64,000 nt of DNA from DASUAS01 sp963756895 (GTDB lineage Bacteria; Actinomycetota; Acidimicrobiia; IMCC26256; DASPTH01). The position numbers were made by a program, and so were the translations under genes. Shown here piece after piece: positions 9,027-17,002 of the stretch; the first letter of the stretch is position 1, and every line of letters starts with the position of its first letter. Location: positions 1 to 64,000 of the forward strand of contig CAVWPI010000016.1 in assembly GCA_963756895.1 (NCBI GenBank), in the 5' to 3' direction. The notes under the pieces are model-generated. The model ran no database searches. It had not been told where the DNA came from and saw nothing but the letters and a program-made list of their open reading frames with translations.

Positions 9027-9182
9027 ATGATCATCCTGGGTCTCATCCTTGCGATACTCGGATTCCTTCTGTCCGTCCCTGTTCTCTGGGTCATCGGACT
9101 CGTGCTCATCGTGGTGGGCGCGGTGCTGTGGATCGCCGGAGCCGTGGGTAATGGAGTCGGCGGAAGACGGCACTACTACTGA
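9027..9182 (+). CDS. DUF6131-like small hydrophobic protein (51 aa)
   Basis: MIILGLILAILGFLLSVPVL, then WVIGLVLIVVGAVLWIAGAV, ending GGRRHYY. Two membrane helices joined by a short Pro turn and a basic GGRRHYY tail match the actinobacterial DUF6131 family, which has no known function. GTTAGGAGAATGAC provides the ribosome site. A strong terminator hairpin follows at 9224. Confidence 0.75.
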   Translation: MIILGLILAILGFLLSVPVLWVIGLVLIVVGAVLWIAGAVGNGVGGRRHYY

Positions 9183-9223
9183 GTCATCGTTGCAACAAAC
9201 TGCATGCTGCATGTAGCCCCCGT

Positions 9224-9256
9224 GAAGTCCCAGGTCCCTCTCGGACCTGGGACTTC
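9224..9256 (+). terminator. Strong hairpin terminator
   Basis: A perfect 14-bp inverted repeat (GAAGTCCCAGGTCC / GGACCTGGGACTTC) with a five-base CTCTC loop, followed by ATTCTTC. It lies 42 bases after the DUF6131 gene. The stem is unusually long. The T-tract is weak, as is common in high-GC genomes. Confidence 0.75.
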
Positions 9257-9620
9257 ATTCTTCGACGGCTCTACGCACCCGCACCGTTCCTGCGACGGGC
9301 CCGGCTTTCGAGCCATCGTGCGACGCCAGAATCGAACAGGCACGGCGCCGAGAATGTGATGGAGCCCCGGTCGACGTTGATCGGGGCTCCATCGTCGCTC
9401 GGTCGCCGAGGGCTCTGGTTCCTCGGCGCTCCGGTACGCGATCGGCTACCCGCAAGCCGAGTCCGCTACACCTGACCTCGGGTCCGCGGTTCGATGTCTG
9501 CGTCGCAACCATTCGTTGGTGCGCAACAGCAGACCGGAACCACCCGACTGGCGCACTCAGGTTCGATCAGTACGCGTGCGGGTAGCGGGCAGGCACGCGC
9601 CAACAAGCCAGGAGGCTCTC
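9257..9620. other. Gene-free stretch with a second hairpin
   Basis: No supported coding region. At 9358-9393 an 11-bp inverted repeat (GATGGAGCCCC / GGGGCTCCATC) with a 14-base loop could be a further terminator or structured leader. No tRNA cloverleaf could be drawn here. Confidence 0.5.
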
Positions 9621-9698
9621 GTGGACATTCTCATCGTCGTTCTCGTGGTGCTCGCAATCATCGCACTGCTTCTCTTCATCTTCGGGCGACGCCGCTGA
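9621..9698 (+). CDS. Small single-helix membrane protein (25 aa)
   Basis: GTG start after AGGAGG with a seven-base spacer. The product is (V/M)DILIVVLVVLAIIALLLF then IFGRRR, one hydrophobic helix followed by positive charges, as in small stress or regulatory membrane peptides. No family is certain. The convincing ribosome site and the positive-inside tail support it. Confidence 0.5.
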   Translation: MDILIVVLVVLAIIALLLFIFGRRR

Positions 9699-9824
9699 TC
9701 CCGATCCGGGGGTTTTGCGAGCCGGCGAGACTCTCTGCGTTGTGACGCCGCCTGGGAGAGGCTGGGAAGCGAAGCGGGCAGTGTGATGTTTGGCGTGATC
9801 CGCTCCCCGGGGTAGAGCCCTCGC

Positions 9825-11135
9825 GTGGGCACGCACCGGATTGCCGATCACGTCCGTTCGAGTCTGTGGTTCATCCCAGTTGTCTGTGTACTCGCAGGTG
9901 CAGCGCTCTCATTCGGTGCCATCGGCATCGACAATGCGTCAGGTTCGACGCTGCTCCCATCGTGGCTGACCGTCGGTCCCGACGCGGCCGTGGCGATCCT
10001 GTCGACGGTTGCGGCATCGATGGTCTCGCTCGCCGCACTCGTCCTGACCATCACGATGGTCGTTGTCCAGCTCGCGATGGGTCAGTTCTCTCCTCGAATC
10101 GTCCAGACGATCCTGCGGGACAAGCCGAGCCAGATTGCGATCGGGCTGTTCATCGCGACCTTCGTGCACGCCATGCTGTCGCTGCGCGAAGTCCAGTTCG
10201 GCGGCGGCGGTTCGACCCCGGGCCTGGCGATCGTCGTTGCCTATGTCCTCGTCGTCATCAGCGTCGTCGTCCTCGTGCTGTACGTGCACCACATCGGGCG
10301 TTCCCTGCGTGTCTCGGCACTGATCGAACTCGTTGGTTCCGACACCCGGCGTCTGCTCGACGAACGATTTCCCGATCTGCTGGCAGATCGCCCACAGGCG
10401 GAAGCGCACGTCATCACGGCTCCGCATTCCGGAGTGGTGACGTTCATCGCAAGCGACAAGCTCGTGGGTGCTGCCCGATCCGCAGATTGCGTCCTCGAAA
10501 TGGTGCCGCCGCTCGGCGCCTTCGTGCCGGCCGGTTCCGCGCTCTTCCGTGTAGCGGGCCACCCGGAGTCGCTCGACCCCGGGGACGTCACCTCGAACGT
10601 CCTCCTCGGCTTGGAACGAACACTCGATCAGGACGTCGCGTACGGCATGCGCATGCTCGTCGACATGGCTGAGCGATCACTGGCGGACTCTCCGTTCCTC
10701 GATCCGACGACCGCGGTACAAGCGATCGACCGCTTGCACGACTGCCTCCGGCAACTCGCCCAGCGAGCACTACCCGATGGGCGCTGCTACGACGACGAAG
10801 GTTGCCTGCGCCTCGTACTTCCCGTCATGAACTGGGACGCCTTCGTGCACCTCGCGTTCGACGAGATCCGGCTCGCCGGGGCCCGCTCACCTCAGGTCAC
10901 ACGACGTCTCATCGCTGCACTCGACGACCTCGCGATGGTCGCCCCTCCCGACCGCCTACCCGTGCTCCTCGAACAGCGATCTGCGCTCCTCGCCGCCGCT
11001 GACGAGTCACTGGCGGACGGCTACGACACTGCCTTCGCCGTCGTTCCCGATCGGCAGGGAATCGGAGTGAACGCCGGTCACACGGCGGACACTGCGAACC
11101 GCAACGAGTCCGAGGTCGTCACTGCACCCAAGTAG
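9825..11135 (+). CDS. DUF2254 family membrane protein
   Basis: A 436-residue inner-membrane protein. Two helices near the N-terminus are followed by SMVSLAALVLTITMVVVQLA, MGQFSPRIVQTILRDK (a DUF2254 hallmark), two more helices and a large soluble C-terminal part. That part contains APHSGVVTFI, SLDPTTAVQAIDRL-like and MNWDAFVHLAFDEIRLAG segments. Start is GTG at 9825. The function of the family is unknown. A second, frameshifted member lies at 48553-49871 next to a mechanosensitive channel, which hints at an envelope-stress role. Confidence 0.88.
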   Translation: MGTHRIADHVRSSLWFIPVVCVLAGAALSFGAIGIDNASGSTLLPSWLTVGPDAAVAILSTVAASMVSLAALVLTITMVVVQLAMGQFSPRIVQTILRDKPSQIAIGLFIATFVHAMLSLREVQFGGGGSTPGLAIVVAYVLVVISVVVLVLYVHHIGRSLRVSALIELVGSDTRRLLDERFPDLLADRPQAEAHVITAPHSGVVTFIASDKLVGAARSADCVLEMVPPLGAFVPAGSALFRVAGHPESLDPGDVTSNVLLGLERTLDQDVAYGMRMLVDMAERSLADSPFLDPTTAVQAIDRLHDCLRQLAQRALPDGRCYDDEGCLRLVLPVMNWDAFVHLAFDEIRLAGARSPQVTRRLIAALDDLAMVAPPDRLPVLLEQRSALLAAADESLADGYDTAFAVVPDRQGIGVNAGHTADTANRNESEVVTAPK

Positions 11136-11154
11136 GCGCAACGTCGAGCTGCGA

Positions 11155-11839
11155 TCACGGCCCACCGCGCCAGTGGTCGATGCGGTGGTAGTCGGGCTGG
11201 AATCCATGGTCGAGGCCCCACAGCATGGCGTGCGATCGCCCGGTTACGCCGATCTTGCGATACGCGGAGCGGATGTAGGTCTTGACGGTGTTGATGCTGA
11301 GGTACATCACCTCGGCGATCTCGTTGTTGGACCTGCCTTGCGTGATGAGCGCGAGGACCTCGGCCTCGCGATCGGTGAGGCCTTCGGTGCGCCCGGGCCA
11401 GTCGAGACCGACCGTCGATCGCGACCGCGCCGGCGGGTCACTGATGACGACCTTCCCGTCTGCGATTGCTTCGATGGCGGTCACGAGCTCGTGCGCCGGA
11501 AGCGTCTTGGAGAGGTAGCCGCTGGCACCCTTTGCTCATCGCGCTCTCGATGAGTGCCGGATGGAAGTTCCAGGTGTAGACGACGACGTGGCGTGCGTGC
11601 GGGTTGTCGACGAGGACCGCGATGTCGTCGTGGTCGGCTTCGGGTTGCGCGAAGGAGTCGTACAGCGCGACGTCGACCGCGTCGGTCAAGGGCTCGTTGG
11701 TGTCGAGCTCGGCAACCACGATTCGATCCTGGTAGGCGTCGAAGAGGTGGGCTACCCCGATGACGACGACGTCGTAGTCGTCGATCAGCGCCACCCGTAC
11801 CTGCGCCCTGTGAGCCTCCACCGCGCGCACCGTAATCAC
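11155..11839 (-). CDS. LuxR/NarL-family response regulator (frameshifted)
   Basis: Receiver domain (VRVALIDDYDVVVIGVAHLF, acceptor Asp in VDVALYDSF) followed by a LuxR-type HTH (LTDREAEVLALITQGRSNNE, IAEVMYLSINTVKTYIRSAY). The frame breaks near 11528: AMSKG is followed by CQRLPLQ, while the expected SGYLSKTLPAHELV is one base away. One extra G in AAAGGG explains it, so a sequencing insertion is likely. Start is probably the GTG at 11839. No histidine kinase is adjacent. The divergent GPGG peptide and STAS gene may be targets. Confidence 0.85.
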
Positions 11840-11928
11840 CCCTCGGGGTGTACACAACCGCCCGACGCAGGTGGTTGTGTTGACCCGCGGGTCGCCACGT
11901 CGGCGATCCCTCGAACTTGGGAGGTCCT

Positions 11929-12072
11929 GTGGCGGCTCTGTTGTGGGTCATCGCCGTGATCCTGGTGATCGCGGGCATCGTCACCGCGCTCCGGGGACAG
12001 GTCCTGCTCGGCATCGTCCTTGTCGTCGTTGGTCTGCTCGTCGGTCCGGGCGGAGTCAGCGTCTTCACATGA
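11929..12072 (+). CDS. GPGG-motif small membrane protein (47 aa)
   Basis: GTG start. Two hydrophobic helices (AALLWVIAVILVIAGIVTAL and VLLGIVLVVVGLLVGPGG) end in the family motif GPGGVSVFT. This matches the actinobacterial GPGG-motif small membrane proteins in length and motif; their function is unknown. It is divergent from the response regulator and upstream of a STAS protein. Confidence 0.8.
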   Translation: MAALLWVIAVILVIAGIVTALRGQVLLGIVLVVVGLLVGPGGVSVFT

Positions 12073-12170
12073 CGCGATGCGCGCCGCGACTCGGCCTGGC
12101 ACCTCTCTCCTTTCCACGTGTCCAAACCGCGTCGCGTCGTGCTCGTCGCTCCTCCAGCTCAGGTGAGCCG

Positions 12171-12530
12171 ATGACGCACGTCAGCATTGCCATCAGTGAA
12201 GTGCAGGAACGAGATGTCGTCGTCGTCGTTCTCACCGGTGAGATCGACCTCGCGACCGCGCCCCTGCTGGAAGGCACACTCCGCTGGTACCTCGACCGCG
12301 ACGTCATCGTCGACCTCAACGCAGTGACGCTCCTCGACGCGTCAGGACTCACCGCGCTGATCCGCACTCGCAAGCGGTTGCGGCAGTCCGGTCACACCCT
12401 CCGGACGACCGGCGAGCGCGGCGCTGTGCTCGCGGCGATGACCGTCACCGGACTCTTGGACACCTTCCGTGGTCGCATCGCCGACGACCCAGCCGATTCC
12501 GGTCGTCGCGCGACAGCGGCCGGCAGGTAG
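12171..12530 (+). CDS. STAS-domain anti-sigma factor antagonist
   Basis: A 119-residue single STAS domain of the SpoIIAA/RsbV type, which releases a sigma factor by binding its anti-sigma kinase when unphosphorylated. It shows TGEIDLATAPLLEG, then VDLNAVTLLDASGLTALI with the conserved phosphorylatable Ser in DASGL. AGGTGAG precedes the ATG. No anti-sigma kinase lies beside it, so its partner is elsewhere. Another STAS protein is at 24026. Confidence 0.85.
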   Translation: MTHVSIAISEVQERDVVVVVLTGEIDLATAPLLEGTLRWYLDRDVIVDLNAVTLLDASGLTALIRTRKRLRQSGHTLRTTGERGAVLAAMTVTGLLDTFRGRIADDPADSGRRATAAGR

Positions 12531-12538
12531 CAGATCCA

Positions 12539-13035
12539 TGGACATCGCCCTGATCGCGCCGCCTTGGTACCCGGTCCCACCATCTGCGTACGGCGGCATC
12601 GAACTCGTCGTCGCGCTGCTTGCCCAGGAGTTCGAAAGGTGCGGCCACGGCGTGACCGTCCTTGCGAATGGTGACTCTCGCCCCGCCGGCGCATTGCGCT
12701 CGCCGCTGCGGTCGGCGCCGTCCAACGGGATGATCGGCAACCCCTTCATCGAAGCGGGTTACGCGCTCGGCGCGTATGCAGAGATCGTCGGCGCGGACAT
12801 CATCCATGACCACAGCGGCGCCATCGGTCCCGCACTCGCGAGTCGAGATCCGTCGCTTCCCCCCGTCGTTCACACGCTCCATGGCCCCTGGACCCCAGCA
12901 GCGAGCGAGTTCTACCGCTTCGTAGGCGAGCGCATCCACCTCGTGGCGATCAGCGCGGCACAGCGCGACGCCAATTCGAACGTCCGTTGCATCGGCCGGC
13001 ATTCCCGTGTCGAGAGAGAAGTGACTGCCGCGTAG
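12539..13035 (+). pseudogene. Family 4 glycosyltransferase, N-terminal half only
   Basis: The protein opens as a GT4 sugar transferase: IALIAPPWYPVPPSAYGGIE, LVVALLAQEFERCGHGVTVL, then DIIHDHSGAIG and HTLHGPW, and reaches VAISAAQRDANSNVR. Here the nucleotide-sugar binding C-terminal domain (about 200 residues, with the E-x7-E motif) should begin. Instead it runs into CIGRHSRVEREVTAA and stops, and no GT sequence is found in the next 240 bases. It is a truncated, probably inactive gene. Start ATG at 12539 follows the STAS stop closely. Confidence 0.65.
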
Positions 13036-13278
13036 CTCGACTCGCCGACGACGTCACGATCGCGGCCGAACTCACCCGTACGAGGAGCCCGACCAGCACG
13101 CCAAGGCATTGGTCGGGACTCCTGCGCCGTGATGTTGTCGGTCGCCGGCTCCTCCGGAGTCCAGCGCCGGTAGCAGTGTGCAGCCTGTGTATGCGTCTTC
13201 TGTGACCGCTGCGCGCGGGTGTGATGTTGGAGAGCTCTGCCCCGGCTGGTCGCCCGGCACGCGCGTTAGCGTCGAGGA

Positions 13279-14121
13279 ATGGCTCGGCAGCAGGGCTTCC
13301 GAATTCGCAGTGTGGTGGCCGTGGTGGTGCTGCTCGGCGGGCTCGGCGCGGCTGGGGCCGCGAGCGCGGCAGATCGAACCACCGAGGTACGGCCCTTCGC
13401 GGAGGTGCAGGCAGGCGAGACGACGTTCGAGCGCGACGTATCGGACCCGTCGCGCGGCATCTTCCGGGTGACCACGACGCAGCCCATGATCTGCGCGATC
13501 GTCTGGGGGCGGAGCGCCAGGTTCGGCAGGTTCAACAACAGCCTGGCGATGAACGGGACCGGGATCACGCAGCACGACGTCGTGCTGCCCAGCGTGCGGG
13601 GCGGCGTGCGGTACTCGTACGTGGTCGAGGGCGTGACTGCCGACGGAACCCTCTACCGATCGAAGGTCGGACGTTTCCGCCTGCCCACAGTCCGGACCGA
13701 CACCAGCCCCCTGACCGACGGACTGCGTAACGTGGCGCAGGGAGCGGAGGTCGTGGATGCGAGCTCGGAGTTCTCGGCCGCGTTCGCGGCGACCAACGCG
13801 ATCGACGGGGAAACCGCGACCGAGTGGTCGACGAAGGGGGACGGCGACCGGGGCTGGATCACCATCAACCTCGGTCGACCCACGCCGATCGCGGCGGTCG
13901 AGTTCATCACGCGGTCGATGGCGAACGGCAGCGCGATCACGCGCCGATACACCGTCACGATCGACGACGGCGCGCCACTCGGACCGTTTCCGGCCGGCAC
14001 GGTGGCCAAACCGCGCCCGACCGAGGTTGCAGCGACCGGGCAGGTGCTGCGCTTCGACGTCACCGCGTCGACCGGAGGGAACGTCGGCGCGGTGGAGATC
14101 CGGGTGTTCTCCGCTCCCTGA
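13279..14121 (+). CDS. Secreted protein with F5/8 type C (discoidin)-like domain
   Basis: 280 residues. A signal peptide (VVAVVVLLGGLGAAGAASAA) is followed by a beta-rich region about residues 35-135 (fibronectin-III-like, with GVRYSYVVEGVTADGTLYRS). A C-terminal discoidin-like domain contains NAIDGETATEWSTKGDGDRG, WITINLGRPTPIAAVEFITR and VGAVEIRVF. Discoidin domains bind sugars at the cell surface, so an extracellular carbohydrate-binding role is inferred. The C-terminal 55 residues have an inverted, degenerate copy on the other strand at about 14225-14450. Confidence 0.75.
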   Translation: MARQQGFRIRSVVAVVVLLGGLGAAGAASAADRTTEVRPFAEVQAGETTFERDVSDPSRGIFRVTTTQPMICAIVWGRSARFGRFNNSLAMNGTGITQHDVVLPSVRGGVRYSYVVEGVTADGTLYRSKVGRFRLPTVRTDTSPLTDGLRNVAQGAEVVDASSEFSAAFAATNAIDGETATEWSTKGDGDRGWITINLGRPTPIAAVEFITRSMANGSAITRRYTVTIDDGAPLGPFPAGTVAKPRPTEVAATGQVLRFDVTASTGGNVGAVEIRVFSAP

Positions 14122-14160
14122 CCGCGCCGAGACCTCGCTCGCGGAGGTTCTGGTTCCCGT

Positions 14161-14180
14161 GAGAGAGAGAGAGAGAGAGA
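14161..14180. repeat. (GA)10 dinucleotide repeat
   Basis: Ten uninterrupted GA units lie 40 bases after the discoidin-like gene and before its inverted partial copy. Such a run is rare in a high-GC genome and could be slippage-prone. Seen directly. Confidence 0.9.
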
Positions 14181-14224
14181 GGAGGTGCGCGTCCCGGATC
14201 TTCCTTCGGCTCTGGGGGTGATTT

Positions 14225-14450
14225 CGCGGCCGGCTACCGCCGGCTCCGTCGCTCCAGCGGCCGTCGAGACCGTGACGCCACCGCCACGGATGCACGACCG
14301 CAGCGACGGCAAGTCCCCGGCGTAGCAGGTGACGTCGAACCGCACGACCTGTCCCCCCACGTCCACCTTGCTCGGTCTCGGCTTGGCCACGGTCCCAGCC
14401 GGAAACGACCCCGAGGGAGGGCCGCCGTCGACGCTGAGCGTGAGACGCTC
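14225..14450 (-). pseudogene. Inverted partial copy of the discoidin-like protein C-terminus
   Basis: Read leftward, TLSVDGGPPSGSFPAGTVAK, then PRPSKVDVGGQVVRFDVT can be aligned to YTVTIDDGAPLGPFPAGTVA and PRPTEVAATGQVLRFDVT of the gene at 13279. Only the last part of the domain is present, then the similarity fades. The copy faces its relative, tail to tail. It is a remnant of a paralogue or of an inverted duplication. Confidence 0.55.
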
Positions 14451-14628
14451 GTGGCTCTCGCGGCCTCCGAGACGCGCTCAAAGTTGAGTCGCTCGAAGGT
14501 CGCTGAGCCAGGCCCCGGGCCCGGCACCAGCGCAGTGGGCCCGGTCCGCAGTGGCTCCGGTCCGTAGAGCGCCTGGTCACCTCGCGGGTTGCCCAGGCCC
14601 TCGTCGTGTCCGCTGCGAGGATGAGAGC

Positions 14629-15772
14629 ATGTCAGGCGCCGAGCCCATCCGTCTGCTGACCATCTCGGTGATGCTCGTCGCAGCGCTGATCGTCCCCCTC
14701 GAGGTCGCCGCGACCAGCGACGCGGCGACGACGACCCGGCTGCAGCGCGCGCTCGGCGCGGAACCTGCGCGCGCACCCGACGATGCCGGGCGAGGCCGCG
14801 GCGGTGCAGGCGCCGGGCGTGCGCGCCACGGCTGCCGTCGGCGACGCGGACCCGGCGACCGGCATGCCGCTGACGCCGGACACGCCGTTTCGCATCGCCA
14901 GCGTCACGAAGACGTTCGTGGCCGCGACGGTGCTGCGTCTCGTGGAGCAGGGCAAGCTCGCGCTGGACGATCCGATCGCACCATTGCTCGACCCTGCGAC
15001 CGACGAGCTACTGACATCCGACCGCTACCGGACTGCGCGCATCACGGTCCAGCAGCTCCTCGATCACACCTCGGGGGTGTTCGACTACGCGGCCAGCGCC
15101 GCGTACGACGAGCTCAACACCACCGATCCCGGGCGTCGCTGGACGGCCGACGACCAGCTCCGGTTCGCGGTCGAACACGGTGACCTTCTCGCCGCACCCG
15201 GCGCGCGATACCACTACGCCGACACGAACTACGTGCTGCTCGGTCAGATCGTCGAACGCGCGACGGGTGAGTCGTTGCCCGCGGCGGTGCGTCGGCTCGT
15301 CGGCTTCGAACGACTCGGTCTCGACCGCACGTGGTGGGAGCAGCTCGAACCCGCGCCTGCCGGCGTTGCGGCACGCGCCCACCAGTTCTACGACGACACC
15401 TTCGACAACGCCACGCTGGACGCGTCGGCCGACCTGTACGGCGGCGGCGGCCTCGTGTCGACCGTCAGCGACGTGACGACGTTCTTCCGGGCCCTGTTCG
15501 AGGGGCGCGTCTTCGACCACGACACCACGCTCGACCAGATGCTTCGCGTGTCGAAACCCGGAAAGCGCGCGGGAGCCGCGCTCGGGATCTACGCAGCCAC
15601 GATCGACGGCGTCCGATGCTACGGCCACCCCGGCTACTGGGGCACCGAAGCGTACGCGTGCCCGGCGCTCGACGCCGCGTTCACCATCGCGACCAACCAG
15701 GCCGAGGAGACGAAGCTCGACACGACCTCGGTCCAAAACACGCTGCTCCAGCTCGCCCGGGCTCGACGGTGA
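14629..15772 (+). CDS. Serine hydrolase, beta-lactamase / D-Ala-D-Ala carboxypeptidase family (frameshifted near N-terminus)
   Basis: The ATG at 14629 gives a signal sequence (LLTISVMLVAALIVPLEVAA). The frame then changes at about 14763 and the enzyme continues from 14783. It carries the SxxK nucleophile in IASVTKTF, LLDHTSGVFDY, a YAD variant of the YxN motif in YHYADTNYVLLGQIVE, and the third motif as GHPGYWG. This is the class C beta-lactamase-like fold used by carboxypeptidases and esterases. It is probably exported and acts on cell-wall peptides or esters. The single frame change looks like a sequencing indel. Total length of about 380 residues is normal. Confidence 0.85.
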
Positions 15773-15781
15773 CGCCTCGCG

Positions 15782-15961
15782 CGGGCACACGCGCGATCGG
15801 GCGACGCGGTTGCACTCGCCGCGTACCTCGGCTCGAAGGACCGCTTCGATCAGTCGATCGCCGGCTTCTCCCAGCGATATGCAGAACAATACGAGGTGGA
15901 CTGCCTAGCGTTCCGCGACGCCATCCGCTCCGGTCGGCTTCACGCTCTCGAAGGCGTGTGA
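15782..15961 (+). pseudogene. DUF2252 protein, C-terminal fragment
   Basis: An open stretch of 59 codons, RAHARSGDAVALAAYLGSKD, then FDQSIAGFSQRYAEQYEVDC and AIRSGRLHALEGV followed by TGA. This matches the end of DUF2252 proteins (RSGD, then FA/YADQxExDY, ending in SGR). The other roughly 380 residues are absent, because the serine hydrolase stop lies only nine bases upstream. It is a scar of a deletion or recombination. A run of 11 C follows at 15962. Confidence 0.65.
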
Positions 15962-16027
15962 CCCCCCCCCCCGGTGGGTCGAGTGAGCGTCACCGTCCGA
16001 GAGGCAACGCGCCTCGCAGGACGGCTG

Positions 16028-16174
16028 GTGTGCGTTCGGGGGTGAACGCCCCTCCGACACCGAACAGAGGTCCGATTCCGCACCCGAGGAGTATGAACCT
16101 CGGGTGTTTTCGCGTCAAGAGGCGCGTTCGGGAGTGCTAATCGGGAGTAGTTCCGGGAGGAACCGAGCGCACGA
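16028..16174. repeat. tRNA-end-like core plus dispersed GGGAGTAGTTCC element
   Basis: GAACGCCCCTCCGACACCGA at about 16042-16061 resembles the core at 3821. CGGGAGTAGTTCCGGGAG at about 16143-16160, followed by GAACCGAGCGCACGA, resembles elements at 3711 and 20563. They lie between the DUF2252 scar and the alpha/beta hydrolase. No gene is supported in this 230-base gap. Confidence 0.45.
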
Positions 16175-16190
16175 TTTTCGTGCACAGACG

Positions 16191-16985
16191 TCAGGCTTCG
16201 AGCCCCGTGATGAAGTTGCGTACTGCGGACGCGAACTTCGTCGGCGACTCCAGGTTGCACTCATGCCCGAGGCCGGGCAGCACGGTGAGGGTCGATCGTG
16301 GAATCGCGGCATGCAACGCGCGGGCGATCGTCAATGGCGAGCGCTGGTCTTCGGCGCCGTACAGCAAGAGTGTCGGGACGTCGATGCGTGGCAGAACGTC
16401 GCGTAGGTCGGCTTCGGCGAGGGCGTGCGCCATGGTGCGGGTCCCAGTCGGGCGGATCTCGGACATGATCCGAGCGAGCTCGTCGGCTCGGTCTGCTGGC
16501 ATCACGTCGGAGAACAGGCCCGGCATCGACTTGGGGTCGAACGCATTTGGTTCGACGTCGGCCGCGCGCAGCGCGAACTGCAGGCGCGTTTGGACTTCGC
16601 TCGGTGGGAGCGATCCGGCCCAGCCCGCGTACGCGCCGACGAGGATGAGGCTCTGCACCAATCGCGGTCGCTGCCGGTACAACTCCAACGCGAGCGTCGA
16701 TCCCCACGAGTGTCCCAATACGTGAGGCCGCTCCAAGCCGAGGGCGTCGATGAAGCGCGCGAGGCAATCGCCGTACTCCGCCATACGAAAGTGCTCGGGC
16801 GGGTCGGACGACTGTCCGCAGCCGGGTGCATCCCAAGCGACGACCGTGAACGCATCCGACAGCGAGTCGAGCTCGGCGCGCCAGACTCGGCTGTCGCACA
16901 CGGCACCGTGCACGAGCACCAATGCCGGCCCTTCGCCGCGCCGTTCAAAGGCGATGCGAAGACCCGCGACGTCGACATGATCCAT
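16191..16985 (-). CDS. Alpha/beta hydrolase
   Basis: A 264-residue soluble hydrolase. The oxyanion motif LVHGAVCDSRVWRAEL is followed by AWDAPGCGQSSDP, the nucleophile elbow GHSWGSTLALELY, the acid in LLLYGAEDQRSP and the catalytic His in LPGLGHECNLESP. Length and order of motifs fit the esterase/peroxidase-like family. ATG at 16985 is chosen because the conserved N-terminus begins at MDHVDVAGLRIAFE. It lies 17 bases after the LuxR-type gene in the same direction and may be its target. The substrate is unknown. Confidence 0.88.
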   Translation of the reverse strand: MDHVDVAGLRIAFERRGEGPALVLVHGAVCDSRVWRAELDSLSDAFTVVAWDAPGCGQSSDPPEHFRMAEYGDCLARFIDALGLERPHVLGHSWGSTLALELYRQRPRLVQSLILVGAYAGWAGSLPPSEVQTRLQFALRAADVEPNAFDPKSMPGLFSDVMPADRADELARIMSEIRPTGTRTMAHALAEADLRDVLPRIDVPTLLLYGAEDQRSPLTIARALHAAIPRSTLTVLPGLGHECNLESPTKFASAVRNFITGLEA

Positions 16986-17002
16986 ATCCGCTCCGTTGGT
17001 GA

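Noticed and set aside
14161..14180. CRISPR-like repeat
   Set aside because: It is a simple GA dinucleotide run without spacers. No CRISPR array or cas gene is seen in the window.
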